From Oscillibacter sp. (lineage in GTDB: Bacteria; Bacillota; Clostridia; Oscillospirales; Oscillospiraceae): 64,000 nucleotides of DNA. The stretch is from contig JAAVYM010000103.1 in NCBI GenBank assembly GCA_022791135.1, positions 1 through 64,000 of the forward strand, read 5' to 3'. A program made the position numbers and the translations under genes. The notes beneath the pieces were generated by a model. The model saw nothing but the letters and a program-made list of their open reading frames with translations, was not told where the DNA came from and made no database searches. Position 1 is the first letter of the stretch. The number at the start of each line of letters is the position of its first letter. Below are positions 7,671 through 16,020 of the stretch, piece after piece.

Positions 7671-7730
7671 CTATAAGAGTATTTAGAAGAGTATTTAGAA
7701 GAGTATTTACAAGAGTATTTACAAGAGTAT
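7671..7730. repeat. Five tandem 12-bp repeats, TTASAAGAGTAT
   Basis: Units CTATAAGAGTAT, TTAGAAGAGTAT (twice) and TTACAAGAGTAT (twice) run without gaps and stop exactly at the stop codon of the xdh iron-sulfur gene. AT-rich, unlike its surroundings. No internal dyad symmetry; function unknown. Confidence 0.9.
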
Positions 7731-8249
7731 CTACGCCTTGCAGGCCTCGGGCAAATCCTTCCCCAGCCGCCTGTACATGGTCTTCTTTACCGCCCGGAGA
7801 ATGTTTTCGTATCCGGTACAGCGGCAAAGATGGCCCGAGAGGAGCTTTCGCAACTCTTCATCGCTGTACTCCTTCCCGGACTCCAAAATCTCCACCGCCG
7901 TCAAGATGAAGCCCGGGGTACAAAAGCCGCACTGAATCGCCGCCTCATCCACGAACGCCTGCTGAATGTCGCTGAGTTCCCCGTTGGGACCCAGGAGACC
8001 TTCCAGGGTCCGGATTCGCTTCCCCTCGGCCCAGACGGCCAGGTAGATGCAGGAATTGAACGCCTCCCCGTCAATGAGGGCATTGCAGGCCCCGCACTCG
8101 CCGACCTCACAGCCCTTTTTCACAGAGGTCATCCGAAAATCGTTGCGCAGCAAATCGGTGAGGCTGGCCCGGACGTCCACCGTCCGCTCCACGTCCTTGC
8201 CGTTGAGGTTGAAATGCACGGTTTGGTATTGAATGGCATGTTTCTCCAT
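7731..8249 (-). CDS. xdhC: Xanthine dehydrogenase-type iron-sulfur subunit (2x[2Fe-2S])
   Basis: 172-residue small subunit of a molybdenum hydroxylase that passes electrons from the molybdenum centre to FAD. The plant-ferredoxin-type cluster motif GCEVGECGACNALIDG is in the first half and the second cluster motif CGFCTPG with CRCTG in the second. ATG at 8249 overlaps the preceding FAD-subunit stop (TGATG) and lies six bases after AGGTGA; the track begins one codon earlier at a GTG. It is the last gene of the xdhA-xdhB-xdhC operon. Confidence 0.9.
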   Translation of the reverse strand: MEKHAIQYQTVHFNLNGKDVERTVDVRASLTDLLRNDFRMTSVKKGCEVGECGACNALIDGEAFNSCIYLAVWAEGKRIRTLEGLLGPNGELSDIQQAFVDEAAIQCGFCTPGFILTAVEILESGKEYSDEELRKLLSGHLCRCTGYENILRAVKKTMYRRLGKDLPEACKA

Positions 8250-9130
8250 CACAGCTCACCTCCCGCCAGCCTCACAGATTCGAGAAAAGCCCTCTTTGCG
8301 CTCTCTACCGCGATATGAAGCCGGAAATCCTTTGCTGCCCGCCAGGAGTCGCGGGGATGGATGTCCTCCCGCACCGCCTGGGCAAAGCGCTCCGCCAGCT
8401 CCGCCGTAACGGGCTGGCCGGCAGCCATCTCCTCGGCATGGGCCGCCCGCAGAGGCACTGGCCCCGCCACGCCGAAGGCGACCCGTGCCCGTTCCACGTA
8501 TCTTTTGTCGGCGGACAGCCGGACGTTTACAGAGGTCCCCAAGGTGGCGATGTCCATGGCGTTTCGCATGGCGTACTTGATGTAGTGACCAAAGCAGTTG
8601 TCATAGCTTTCCTTGGGGATCAGGATGGCGGTTTGAATCTCCCCTTCCCGGATATCCACCTTTCCCGCCCGGATATAGAAATCCCTGATGGGCTGGCGGC
8701 GGATGCCGCCAGGGCCGGTCAGCTCCACGATGGCGTCCCAGGCGTGGAGCGTCGAGGCGGAATCGGCGGAGGTGACGCCGTTGCAGGTGTTGCCGCCGAT
8801 GGTGCCGATGTTCCGAATCTGCGGCCCGCCCACCTGGTCCACAGCCTCACCAAGAACGTTGATGTACGTTTGAATCAGAGGATCCCGGGTGATGTGGGAG
8901 AAGCTGGTGAGGGAGCCGATGCGCAGCGTCCCGTCCCCGTCCATGGATACGCCCCGGATCTCATCCAGGGTCTGGATGGAGATCAGCTCTGCTCCAGCCC
9001 GCTTGCCCTCCCGCATCTGGACCAGCACGTCGGAGCCTCCGGCAATGATCTGGGCCTCGGGGTGGGCCAGGCGCAGCGCCACGGCGTCTTCCACGCTCTT
9101 GGCCTGGTACAGGGCTTTCATGTCATACAT
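8249..9130 (-). CDS. xdhB: Xanthine dehydrogenase-type FAD-binding subunit
   Basis: 293-residue FAD subunit of a molybdenum hydroxylase. The vanillyl-alcohol-oxidase-type FAD site is visible as IIAGGSDVLVQMREGKR and RNIGTIGGNTCNGVTSADSA; a CO-dehydrogenase flavoprotein C-terminal domain follows. It takes electrons from the 2Fe-2S subunit and reduces NAD+ or another acceptor. It starts 15 bp after the large subunit ends, with GGAGGGCG before the ATG, and overlaps the iron-sulfur subunit at its end, consistent with tightly coupled translation of the complex. Confidence 0.9.
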   Translation of the reverse strand: MYDMKALYQAKSVEDAVALRLAHPEAQIIAGGSDVLVQMREGKRAGAELISIQTLDEIRGVSMDGDGTLRIGSLTSFSHITRDPLIQTYINVLGEAVDQVGGPQIRNIGTIGGNTCNGVTSADSASTLHAWDAIVELTGPGGIRRQPIRDFYIRAGKVDIREGEIQTAILIPKESYDNCFGHYIKYAMRNAMDIATLGTSVNVRLSADKRYVERARVAFGVAGPVPLRAAHAEEMAAGQPVTAELAERFAQAVREDIHPRDSWRAAKDFRLHIAVESAKRAFLESVRLAGGEL

Positions 9131-9145
9131 ATACTTCGCCCTCCT

Positions 9146-11440
9146 TTACTCTTCAATCAACCCGGCCTCCCGGAATTTCCGGTAGAGGACGTGGGGCGTT
9201 ATGGGACAGCAGTCCACTGCCACGCCGGTGGCATTCAAAATGGCGTTGCGGATGGCCGGCGCACCGGAGCAGGCCGGCGGCTCCCCCAGGGCCTTGGTAC
9301 CGTAGGGAGACGTGGGTTCCGGGTTCTCTACAAAGGCCGTCTCCAGGGATGGGTGGTCCAGGAAGGTCGACAGCTTGTAGTCCAGCAGGTTGTTATTCAG
9401 GGGTTTTCCGGTCTTCTCGTCGAACTTCAGCTCCTCGGAAAGGCCGTATCCAATCGCCATCGACATGCCGCCGTGGACCTGAGCCTCCGCCAGGGCAGGG
9501 TTGATCAGCGTCCCGCAGTCGTGGACATTCACCATCCGCAGCAGCTTTACCTTGCACATGGGAATATCCACCTCCACTTCCGCAAAGGAGCAGCCGAAGG
9601 AATAGGCGTTGCTCTTGATCTGAGCGGTGGTCTCGGCGGTGATATGCTGGCTGTGCTCGGTGGAATACAGGCTCTCCAGCGCCAAGTCCCCCAGGGATTT
9701 CAGGACGCGCCCGTCGCTTTTGCGGATGATCTGGCCGTCTGCCAAATCCAGGTTGGACACTGGCATCCGGGTCTGCTCGTGGGCGATGTGCAAGATCCGC
9801 TCCCGGAGGGCCTGGGCCGTCTGCATGATGGAAAAGCCGCCTATGTAGGTCTGCCGGGAGGCATAGGCCCCGGTGCCGAAGGGGGTAACGTCCGTATCCT
9901 GGGAAGAGACCACATGCACATCCGAAAGGGGAACTCCAACAGCGTCCGCTACCATCTGGGAATAGGCCGTATCGCAGCCCTGGCCAATTTCCGTCTCCCC
10001 GGTCTGGAACTGGAGGGAGCCGTCCTGATTTACCACCATCCGGCAGGAGGAGGACTCCAGGGAGATGGGCCACACGGCGGTGTTGTACCAGAACACCGCC
10101 AGGCCCACACCCCGGCGGACCGGGCCGGACCGATTGCGGTATTCTTCGTACTTATGCCGGTAGTCCAGCATTTCCATGGCCTTATCCATGCACTGGTTGA
10201 AGGTGTCGTGGTACAGCTCGTTTTTGGAAAAGCCGTCCACATAGCCCACGGGCATCAGGTTCTTCCGCCGGAACTCCAGGGGAGACATACCGATCGCCCT
10301 GCAGATGTCGTCAATGTGGCACTCCGCGGCAAACATGGCCTGGGGGATGCCATAGCCCCGCATGGCTCCCGCGGAGGGCCGGTTCGTATACACCGTCCAG
10401 CTGTCGCACTCCACATTCGGGCAAGGATACAGCTGGGGGAAGGCGTTCATGCCCTTGGCCACGATGCCGTGGCCGTGAGAGGCATAAGCCCCCTGGTTGG
10501 AAAACGCCTCCAGCTTCCGGGCGGCCAGGGTGCCGTCGGGCCGGACGTAGGAGATGATATGGGTCCGGATGGCGTGGCGGACCCGGTTGGAGACGAAGGT
10601 CTCCTCCCGGCTGCACTCCAGCTTCACAAGACGCCCCCCCACCTGGGTAGAGCACCAGGCGCACAGAGGTTCGTACAGCGCGTCCTGCTTGTTGCCGAAG
10701 CCTCCGCCGATATAGGGCTTAATGATCCGCACCTTGCCCCAAGGGATTCCCAGGGCCTGGCCCACCACCCGCCGGACAATATGGGGGATCTGGGTGGAGC
10801 TGACCACTACCACCCGCCCCGCCTCCTCATAGGCAAAGCAGCCGTGGTTTTCGATATGGCAGTGCTGCACGGTGGGCGTGTCGTACCAGCCCTCCACCTT
10901 GATGAGACCCGGCTCCTGCCGAGCGGCCTCGTAGTCCCCCCGGCGGACGTCAGAGTGGGCCAGGATGTTGTTCCGGTAGCGCTCTTGAATCTGGGGCGCG
11001 CCGTCCTTCATGGCCTCCTGCACGTCCAGGACAAAGGGCAACTCCTCATACTCGACCCGGATGGCCCGGACCGCCTGGGCCGCCGCCACCTCGTCCTCGG
11101 CGATGACTACAGCCACCTCGTCGCCGTAGTAGCGCACATGCCGGTTCAGCAGTTTCCGGTCCGCCACGTCCTGGTGATGCGGGTCCGTAGACCAGGGATG
11201 ACCCGCCGTGGGAAACTCAATGTCTGGGACATCAAAGCAGGTCAGCACCTTCACCACGCCGGGGACGGCCTCCGCCGCCGAGGTATCCATGGACTTCACG
11301 AAGCCATGGGCAATGGTGGAGTGGCATATTTTCACAATCAGGGCGCTGCGGTCGCACAGATCGTCCATGTATTTGGCCCGGCCCGTGGCCTTTTCATAGG
11401 CGTCCACGCGTTTTACGCTCTGGCCGACACATTTGCTCAT
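9146..11440 (-). CDS. xdhA: Xanthine dehydrogenase-type molybdenum-binding subunit
   Basis: The 764-residue large subunit, carrying molybdopterin and the substrate site. Domain order: aldehyde oxidase/xanthine dehydrogenase a/b hammerhead (GRAKYMDDL onward), then the Mo-binding domain with GGGFGNKQDALYEPL, AMRGYG, TGETEIGQG and the C-terminal GTKALGEPPACSGAPA, whose Glu is the expected catalytic base. The start at 11440 follows AAAAAAGGAG; the track's 11560 start overlaps the divergent mocA-like gene. It heads the minus-strand xdhABC operon. Purine hydroxylation is likely, but related families act on nicotinate, so the substrate is not certain. Confidence 0.9.
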   Translation of the reverse strand: MSKCVGQSVKRVDAYEKATGRAKYMDDLCDRSALIVKICHSTIAHGFVKSMDTSAAEAVPGVVKVLTCFDVPDIEFPTAGHPWSTDPHHQDVADRKLLNRHVRYYGDEVAVVIAEDEVAAAQAVRAIRVEYEELPFVLDVQEAMKDGAPQIQERYRNNILAHSDVRRGDYEAARQEPGLIKVEGWYDTPTVQHCHIENHGCFAYEEAGRVVVVSSTQIPHIVRRVVGQALGIPWGKVRIIKPYIGGGFGNKQDALYEPLCAWCSTQVGGRLVKLECSREETFVSNRVRHAIRTHIISYVRPDGTLAARKLEAFSNQGAYASHGHGIVAKGMNAFPQLYPCPNVECDSWTVYTNRPSAGAMRGYGIPQAMFAAECHIDDICRAIGMSPLEFRRKNLMPVGYVDGFSKNELYHDTFNQCMDKAMEMLDYRHKYEEYRNRSGPVRRGVGLAVFWYNTAVWPISLESSSCRMVVNQDGSLQFQTGETEIGQGCDTAYSQMVADAVGVPLSDVHVVSSQDTDVTPFGTGAYASRQTYIGGFSIMQTAQALRERILHIAHEQTRMPVSNLDLADGQIIRKSDGRVLKSLGDLALESLYSTEHSQHITAETTAQIKSNAYSFGCSFAEVEVDIPMCKVKLLRMVNVHDCGTLINPALAEAQVHGGMSMAIGYGLSEELKFDEKTGKPLNNNLLDYKLSTFLDHPSLETAFVENPEPTSPYGTKALGEPPACSGAPAIRNAILNATGVAVDCCPITPHVLYRKFREAGLIEE

Positions 11441-11488
11441 AGGGGTGTTCTCCTTTTTTACAACTTCGCTCCCAAAAAGCCCGCTCGC

Positions 11489-11518
11489 TTGACGAAATGA
11501 GAGAAAAGAGGATATACT
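11489..11518 (+). promoter_or_regulatory. Promoter of the mocA-like gene
   Basis: TTGACG (11489-11494), 18 bp, TATACT (11513-11518), 36 bp ahead of the ATG at 11554. It lies in the intergenic region shared with the divergent xdhABC operon. Confidence 0.75.
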
Positions 11519-11553
11519 ATCTTCATCACCAAATGATATGGAGGTCTCAACAC

Positions 11554-12129
11554 ATGACACTGAAACTGGGCTGCGTGATCATGGCGGCGGGCAACGCCCG
11601 GCGCTTCGGTGAAAACAAGCTGGCCGCCCAACTCCACGGCCGGAGCTTGATCCTCCGAACGCTGGAGGCGGTCCCGGCAGAGGAGTTCGCCCAAGTGGCC
11701 GTTGTAACCCAGTACCCGGAAATCCTGGCGCTGGCAAAAGAGTTTCACTTCTCCGCCCTGCCAAACGAGCATCCGAACTGGGGCATCAGCCACACCATCT
11801 CTCTGGGCCTGTCCGCCCTGGAGGACTGCAGCGGCGCGATGTTCCTGGTCAGCGACCAGCCTCTCCTCCAGCGGGAGAGCGTCCGGTCTCTGGCGCAGCT
11901 TTGGCGCTCCCAGCCGTCCAAAATCGCCGCCCTCGCCCATAACGGAACCCGGGGTAATCCCTGTGTCTTTCCCTCCCGGTTTTTCCCGGAGCTGCTGGCC
12001 CTTCAGGAGGACTGCGGTGGAAACACCGTCATCCGCCGCCACGAAGAGGACCTGGTTTTGCTGGAAGTTCCCCCCCAGGAGCTGACAGACGTGGATACGC
12101 CGGAGGCTATGGAACATCTCAAGCGCTAA
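11554..12129 (+). CDS. mocA: MocA-like molybdenum cofactor cytidylyltransferase
   Basis: 191-residue nucleotidyltransferase expected to transfer CMP (or another nucleotide) onto molybdopterin for insertion into the neighbouring hydroxylases. The N-terminal MAAGNARRFGENKL is the GT-A-type nucleotide-binding loop; a metal-binding region follows around FLVSDQPLL. The start at 11554 follows TGGAGGT by 7 nt. It lies between two molybdenum hydroxylase gene sets and is divergent from xdhABC, as expected for a dedicated maturation enzyme. The exact nucleotide and the symbol are assigned by family resemblance. Confidence 0.8.
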   Translation: MTLKLGCVIMAAGNARRFGENKLAAQLHGRSLILRTLEAVPAEEFAQVAVVTQYPEILALAKEFHFSALPNEHPNWGISHTISLGLSALEDCSGAMFLVSDQPLLQRESVRSLAQLWRSQPSKIAALAHNGTRGNPCVFPSRFFPELLALQEDCGGNTVIRRHEEDLVLLEVPPQELTDVDTPEAMEHLKR

Positions 12130-12145
12130 GTCTCCTTTCCAGCCC

Positions 12146-12170
12146 CGGCGCGCCCAGCAGGGGCGCGCCG
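12146..12170. terminator. Hairpin after the mocA-like gene
   Basis: CGGCGCGCC / GGCGCGCCG stem 17 bp after the stop codon. There is no T-tract, so intrinsic termination is uncertain. Confidence 0.4.
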
Positions 12171-12212
12171 CTCTCCAGAAGCCTTCAACCACCACAGATA
12201 TCTGGAACATCC

Positions 12213-12240
12213 GCCTCCTGACGGGAAACCGTCAGGAGGC
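12213..12240. terminator. Hairpin between convergent mocA-like and fused xdh genes
   Basis: Perfect 12-bp stem GCCTCCTGACGG / CCGTCAGGAGGC with a GAAA loop; it touches the stop codon of the minus-strand gene at 12240. No clear T-run on either side, so it may act as an mRNA 3'-end stabiliser rather than a classical terminator. Confidence 0.5.
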
Positions 12241-14789
12241 TACTTCTTTGCGTAAGGCGTTCCCTCCAGGGGCAGGGCCGTCCGGCGCTTCCCGTCATAG
12301 CGGAAATAGGCGCCGGCAATGGCCGGGGCAGTGGGAATTGACGTGATCTCCCCGATGCCGATGGCCCCGCAGGCTACGTTCAGCCCCGGCTTCTCCACAA
12401 TGATCGGGACAATCTCCGGAATCTGATTCGCCCGGAACAGACCCAGGGTGCCGAATTTAACATTCGGCTTGCAGTCCGTCAGGGGGTAGCGCTCCGTCAA
12501 GGCATAGCCCATGGACATTACCACGCCGCCCTCAATCTGCCCCTCCACGGACAGAGGATTCACCGCCTTACCCACGTCATGGGCAGCGACAATCTGCTGC
12601 ATCCTCCCGTCTTCATCCAAAACGCACACCTGCGTAGCGTAGCCATAGGCAATATGGCTGATGGGATTGGGCACATCGGCCCCCAGAGCGTCCGTCTTCC
12701 CCAGGTATTCCCCCCGGAACTCCCGTCCGTTCAGGGAGGACAGCCCTCCCTCCTCCAGCGCCGCCCGCAGTCCCTCACAGGCCCGGCGGCAGGCCTCGCC
12801 GGTAAACAGCGTCTGCCGGGAGCCGGAAGTGGTACCGGAGTCCGGAGCAGAATACGTGTTGGACCGCTCGTAAACGACATCCTCATGGCGCAGCCCTGTC
12901 TGATCGCACACCATTTGAGTCAGCACGGTACCCAGCCCTTGCCCGATACAGGACGCCCCGGCAAAAATGTGAACCTTTCCATCCTCCACGCTCAGCCGGA
13001 CCCGTCCGGTATCCGGAATGCCCACGCCTACGCCGGCGTTTTTCATCGCACAGGCAATCCCTGCATAGTTTGCCTTTTCATAGTACGGCTTCACCGCCTC
13101 CAGCGTCTCCACCAGGCCGGTGGACTCGTCTACAATCTGCCCGTTGGGCAGCTCCTGCCCCGGGCGGATGGCATTGCGGTAGCGGATCTCCCAGGGGCTG
13201 ATGCCCACAACGTCCGCCATCTGGTTTAGCAGGCTCTCAATACAAAAACAGGTCTGGGTCACGCCGAAACCCCGGAAGGCCCCGGCCGGGGGATTGTTCG
13301 TATACCAGGCCCAACCGTCTATCGCGAAATTCTGGTAGTTGTAGGGTCCCGCCGCATGGGTACAGGCCCGCTCCAGCACCGGCCCGCCCAGAGAGGCATA
13401 GGCCCCAGTGTCTGCCACAACCTTCGCCCGCACGCCCTGAATCATCCCGTTTTCATCACACCCCAAGGTGAACTCCATTTCCATCGGATGCCGCTTGGGG
13501 TGAATTAGAATGCTCTCCGCCCGGCTGAGCTTTACCTTCACCGGCCGCTTTGTCAAATATGCGACAAGCGCCGCGTGATGCTGCACGGTCACGTCCTCCT
13601 TGCCGCCGAAGCCGCCGCCCACCAGGCAGTTGCGGACCTTCACCTTCTCCGGCGGAAGGCCCAGCATCCCCATTGTCTCATGCTGGGTGTCATAGGCTCC
13701 CTGGTCCGTGGAGAGGATCATCACCCCGTCCCCATCCAGATAGGCCACGGCGCACTCCGGCTCCAGGAAGGCATGCTCCGTCCAGGGTGTGGAAAACTTC
13801 TCCGTCAGCACATGCCTGCTCCTGGCGATGGCGGCATCCGGATCACCCCGCTGAATGTGCTTGTGGGCCAGAAGATTCCCCTCCCGGTGGACCAGGGGCG
13901 CCCCCTCGGCCATGGCCTCCTCCGGGCTACGGACCATGGGCAGTTCCTCATACTCCACCCGCACCAGGGCCTTGGCCTTTTCCAGGGTCTGCGTATCCTC
14001 GGCGGCAACAATGCAGACGGCATCTCCCAAGTAATGAGTAATCTCCCCTACCGCGATCATGGTATCCCAATCCTTTTTCAGATGGCCCACCTTGTTGTTT
14101 CCGGGGATATCCGCGGCGGTAAACGCCCCCACCACCCCAGGTAGGGCCTTGGCCTCCTCCGTATGGATGGCCAGCACCCTGGCCCTGGGGTATTGGGAAC
14201 GGACGGCACTGGCATAGATCATACCGTCCATATAAACATCATCCGGATAGATTCCCGTGCCGGTAACCTTTTCTTCCACGTCTACCCGGGGAACCTTGGC
14301 TCCCAAGGACCAATCCGTAGGAACCTCGGGGACCTCCCCGGCCCGGAACAGCTCCGCTGCCAGCAAAATGGCGTCAATAATCTTCACATACCCGGTGCAG
14401 CGGCAGATGTTGTTCCGGATCGCAAAGGCGGCCTCTTCCCGGGTCGGATTGCAGTTCCCATCCAACAGCGCCTTGGCGCACATCACCATACCGGGAATGC
14501 AGAAGCCGCACTGCACCGCCCCCGCCTGGCCGAAGGCATAGGTGTACACCCGCTGTTCAAAGTCCGTCAGCCCCTCCACCGTGAGGATAGACTTCCCCTC
14601 CAGCTTGTCCGTCTGCGGAATACATGCCCGGGTGGGCTTTCCATCAATCAGCACCGTGCAGGTACCGCACGCGCCCTCGCTGCATCCATCCTTCACGGAC
14701 GTCAGACGCAGTTCATCCCGCAAAAAGCGGATTAACTTCGTGTTCTTCTCCACGGATACAGGTTTGCCGTTTACGGTAAAAGCTGCCAT
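12240..14789 (-). CDS. Selenium-dependent-type molybdenum hydroxylase (fused FeS-Mo xanthine dehydrogenase)
   Basis: 849-residue fusion of a 2x[2Fe-2S] domain and the Mo-binding subunit in one chain. Near the N-terminus are GCSEGACGTCTVLIDGKPT, CGFCIPG and CRCTG; the hammerhead begins at ~180 (KVPRVDVEEKVTGTGIYPDD); Mo motifs GGGFGGKEDVTVQHHAAL, GAFRGFG, and C-terminal GAIGIGEITSIPTAPAIAGA follow. The arrangement and length match the selenium-dependent molybdenum hydroxylase family; the selenium is a labile cofactor, so no in-frame TGA is expected and none is needed. No FAD domain is fused. Start at 14789 follows AAGGAGTT. A promoter with paired operators lies upstream. Substrate is probably a purine, by inference. 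Confidence 0.85.
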   Translation of the reverse strand: MAAFTVNGKPVSVEKNTKLIRFLRDELRLTSVKDGCSEGACGTCTVLIDGKPTRACIPQTDKLEGKSILTVEGLTDFEQRVYTYAFGQAGAVQCGFCIPGMVMCAKALLDGNCNPTREEAAFAIRNNICRCTGYVKIIDAILLAAELFRAGEVPEVPTDWSLGAKVPRVDVEEKVTGTGIYPDDVYMDGMIYASAVRSQYPRARVLAIHTEEAKALPGVVGAFTAADIPGNNKVGHLKKDWDTMIAVGEITHYLGDAVCIVAAEDTQTLEKAKALVRVEYEELPMVRSPEEAMAEGAPLVHREGNLLAHKHIQRGDPDAAIARSRHVLTEKFSTPWTEHAFLEPECAVAYLDGDGVMILSTDQGAYDTQHETMGMLGLPPEKVKVRNCLVGGGFGGKEDVTVQHHAALVAYLTKRPVKVKLSRAESILIHPKRHPMEMEFTLGCDENGMIQGVRAKVVADTGAYASLGGPVLERACTHAAGPYNYQNFAIDGWAWYTNNPPAGAFRGFGVTQTCFCIESLLNQMADVVGISPWEIRYRNAIRPGQELPNGQIVDESTGLVETLEAVKPYYEKANYAGIACAMKNAGVGVGIPDTGRVRLSVEDGKVHIFAGASCIGQGLGTVLTQMVCDQTGLRHEDVVYERSNTYSAPDSGTTSGSRQTLFTGEACRRACEGLRAALEEGGLSSLNGREFRGEYLGKTDALGADVPNPISHIAYGYATQVCVLDEDGRMQQIVAAHDVGKAVNPLSVEGQIEGGVVMSMGYALTERYPLTDCKPNVKFGTLGLFRANQIPEIVPIIVEKPGLNVACGAIGIGEITSIPTAPAIAGAYFRYDGKRRTALPLEGTPYAKK

Positions 14790-14843
14790 AAATAACTCCT
14801 TGCTCCCGTGCCCGCCCTCGGTCCCACGGATATATATGATACA

Positions 14844-14859
14844 GAAAGGTCGACCTTTC
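14844..14859. promoter_or_regulatory. 16-bp perfect palindrome, probable repressor operator
   Basis: GAAAGGTCGACCTTTC lies just downstream of the -10 of the fused xdh promoter. Its GGTCGACC core recurs as GGTTGACC at 14883-14890, inside the -35/-10 spacer. The yGTM-KACr pattern recalls FadR-type GntR operators; no such regulator is in the window. Confidence 0.7.
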
Positions 14860-14870
14860 CATTGTTGTAC

Positions 14871-14899
14871 ATTATACATGAAGGTTGACCAATAATCAA
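14871..14899 (-). promoter_or_regulatory. Promoter of the fused molybdenum hydroxylase gene
   Basis: Minus-strand TTGATT (14894-14899), 17 bp, TATAAT (14871-14876). The spacer contains GGTCAACC (minus strand), so a bound repressor would block polymerase directly. The start codon is about 80 bp downstream. Confidence 0.8.
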
Positions 14900-15099
14900 G
14901 CAAACTTTTGTTATATCGTTATTCTATTTATAACTCAACGCTCATCATTACCCATGGAAGACAATTCCATACAAAAAAGCCGCAACGCGCTGCAAAAAAG
15001 TACAGTTTCTCAGCCATAGCAACTCACAGAAGGCAAAAAACGCGTCAAATCCCCGTCTCCCGTCCCTCGTCTCCCGTCCCCCGCAGGGGTAGGGGATGC

Positions 15100-15180
15100 T
15101 CAAGGGGGAGCCTGCTCCCCCTTGAAGGGAGCCGGAGGAAACGGAGCGGCGGTCGAAAGCGGCAAAGCCGCTTTCGGCCG
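15100..15180. repeat. Two adjacent GC-rich inverted repeats at the 3' end of thiN
   Basis: CAAGGGGGAGC...GCTCCCCCTTG overlaps the stop codon, and CGAAAGCGGC-AAA-GCCGCTTTCG lies about 30 bp inside the gene. They look like an intergenic hairpin repeat absorbed into the coding end; neither has a T-tract. Confidence 0.6.
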
Positions 15181-15816
15181 GAGCGCAGTTTTCGACGGCT
15201 CGATTTCCCAGGTTATTGCCAGCACTCCCCTTCGAACCGTAACCCGGGCCGTGGGGGCCAGAATATGGTTGCTGACACCCAGGGGAAAATCCGGTGTCAG
15301 AACAGCGTCCTTCAAGGGATACTGAACCCCCTCCTCATCCACCCCCTCCGCCCGGTCCCCCAGACAGAAGACAGACAGCAGCCCCCACTCCACCGTCTTT
15401 TTAATAGTCAGCGACTCGTTTTCCAGCACAGTCCACACAAGTCCATCGCCATACAGCAGCCCTCTGGCTCCCCGGCGCCGGAGGAACAACAACGACTGAA
15501 GGTTCGCAAGGGTATGGTCCAGGCGGTTTCCGCCGGTGCCTCCATAAATATAAAAGGTATCGCACCCCTGCTCCAGTCCCGCCTTGAGGGCAGCCAAGGT
15601 GTCCGTGTCGTCTTTCTCCACCGGCAGCCGCCGGAGGCAGCCCACCCCCTCCGGCGGGGGCATGGAATCAAAATCTCCCAGGATCAGGTCTGGGGAGATC
15701 CCCTCCTGCAAGCAGATCCGGTATCCCGCATCGGCGGCGATGAGGAAGTCGCCGGGGACGGGGCGTTCCCGCAGGCCGAAAAAGCTTCCGGCAGCAAAAA
15801 CAAAGCAGCGTTTCAT
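15100..15816 (-). CDS. thiN: Thiamine pyrophosphokinase
   Basis: 238 residues. Converts thiamine plus ATP to thiamine diphosphate. Family signatures are AADAGYRICLQEGISPDLIL, GDFDSM, EKDDTDTLAAL and GGTGGNRLDHTLANLQSLLF. The usual family length is about 210; the last ~28 residues (KTALRPKAALPLSTAAPFPP to the end) are unusual and encoded by a hairpin-rich segment, CGAAAGCGGC/GCCGCTTTCG and CAAGGGGGAGC/GCTCCCCCTTG, suggesting a repeat has extended the reading frame. It is alone on its strand, between the molybdenum hydroxylase and the divergent DNA-repair operon. Confidence 0.9.
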   Translation of the reverse strand: MKRCFVFAAGSFFGLRERPVPGDFLIAADAGYRICLQEGISPDLILGDFDSMPPPEGVGCLRRLPVEKDDTDTLAALKAGLEQGCDTFYIYGGTGGNRLDHTLANLQSLLFLRRRGARGLLYGDGLVWTVLENESLTIKKTVEWGLLSVFCLGDRAEGVDEEGVQYPLKDAVLTPDFPLGVSNHILAPTARVTVRRGVLAITWEIEPSKTALRPKAALPLSTAAPFPPAPFKGEQAPP

Positions 15817-15941
15817 GACGGACTCTCCTTTACATGGTTATTCTTTATGTGAATTATAGAGGAGCACCCAGGAAAAGGCCAGGGCTTTCCGCAAAAATCT
15901 CCCTGAATTTTTTTCAATGCCCGGTTTTTTTCCAATTCCCC

Positions 15942-15970
15942 TTGACAAGAACTTTTGTTCTAGTTATAAT
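15942..15970 (+). promoter_or_regulatory. Consensus promoter of the radical-SAM repair operon
   Basis: TTGACA (15942-15947), 17 bp, TATAAT (15965-15970): a perfect sigma-A consensus with a LexA box filling the spacer. It lies 50 bp before the small membrane ORF. Confidence 0.95.
15949..15960. promoter_or_regulatory. LexA (SOS) box
   Basis: GAACTTTTGTTC fits the Gram-positive LexA core GAAC-N4-GTTC exactly, extended to AGAAC/GTTCT. It sits between -35 and -10, so bound LexA would exclude polymerase. A one-mismatch copy, GAACAAATTTTC, lies at 15978-15989. Confidence 0.85.
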
Positions 15971-16020
15971 AAGTATCGAACAAATTTTCTATTTCGCCCA
16001 CGGGCGGCAAGGAGGCTTCT

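Noticed and set aside
7671-7730. CRISPR array
   Set aside because: Units are 12 bp and contiguous with no spacers, and no cas genes are present.
8315-11500. 1061-codon plus-strand ORF
   Set aside because: It is antisense to xdhB and xdhA, whose motifs and ribosome sites are unmistakable; long antisense frames are common in GC-rich genes.
12240-14789. Selenocysteine codon in the selenium-type hydroxylase
   Set aside because: No in-frame TGA is present; this family uses a labile selenium cofactor, not Sec.
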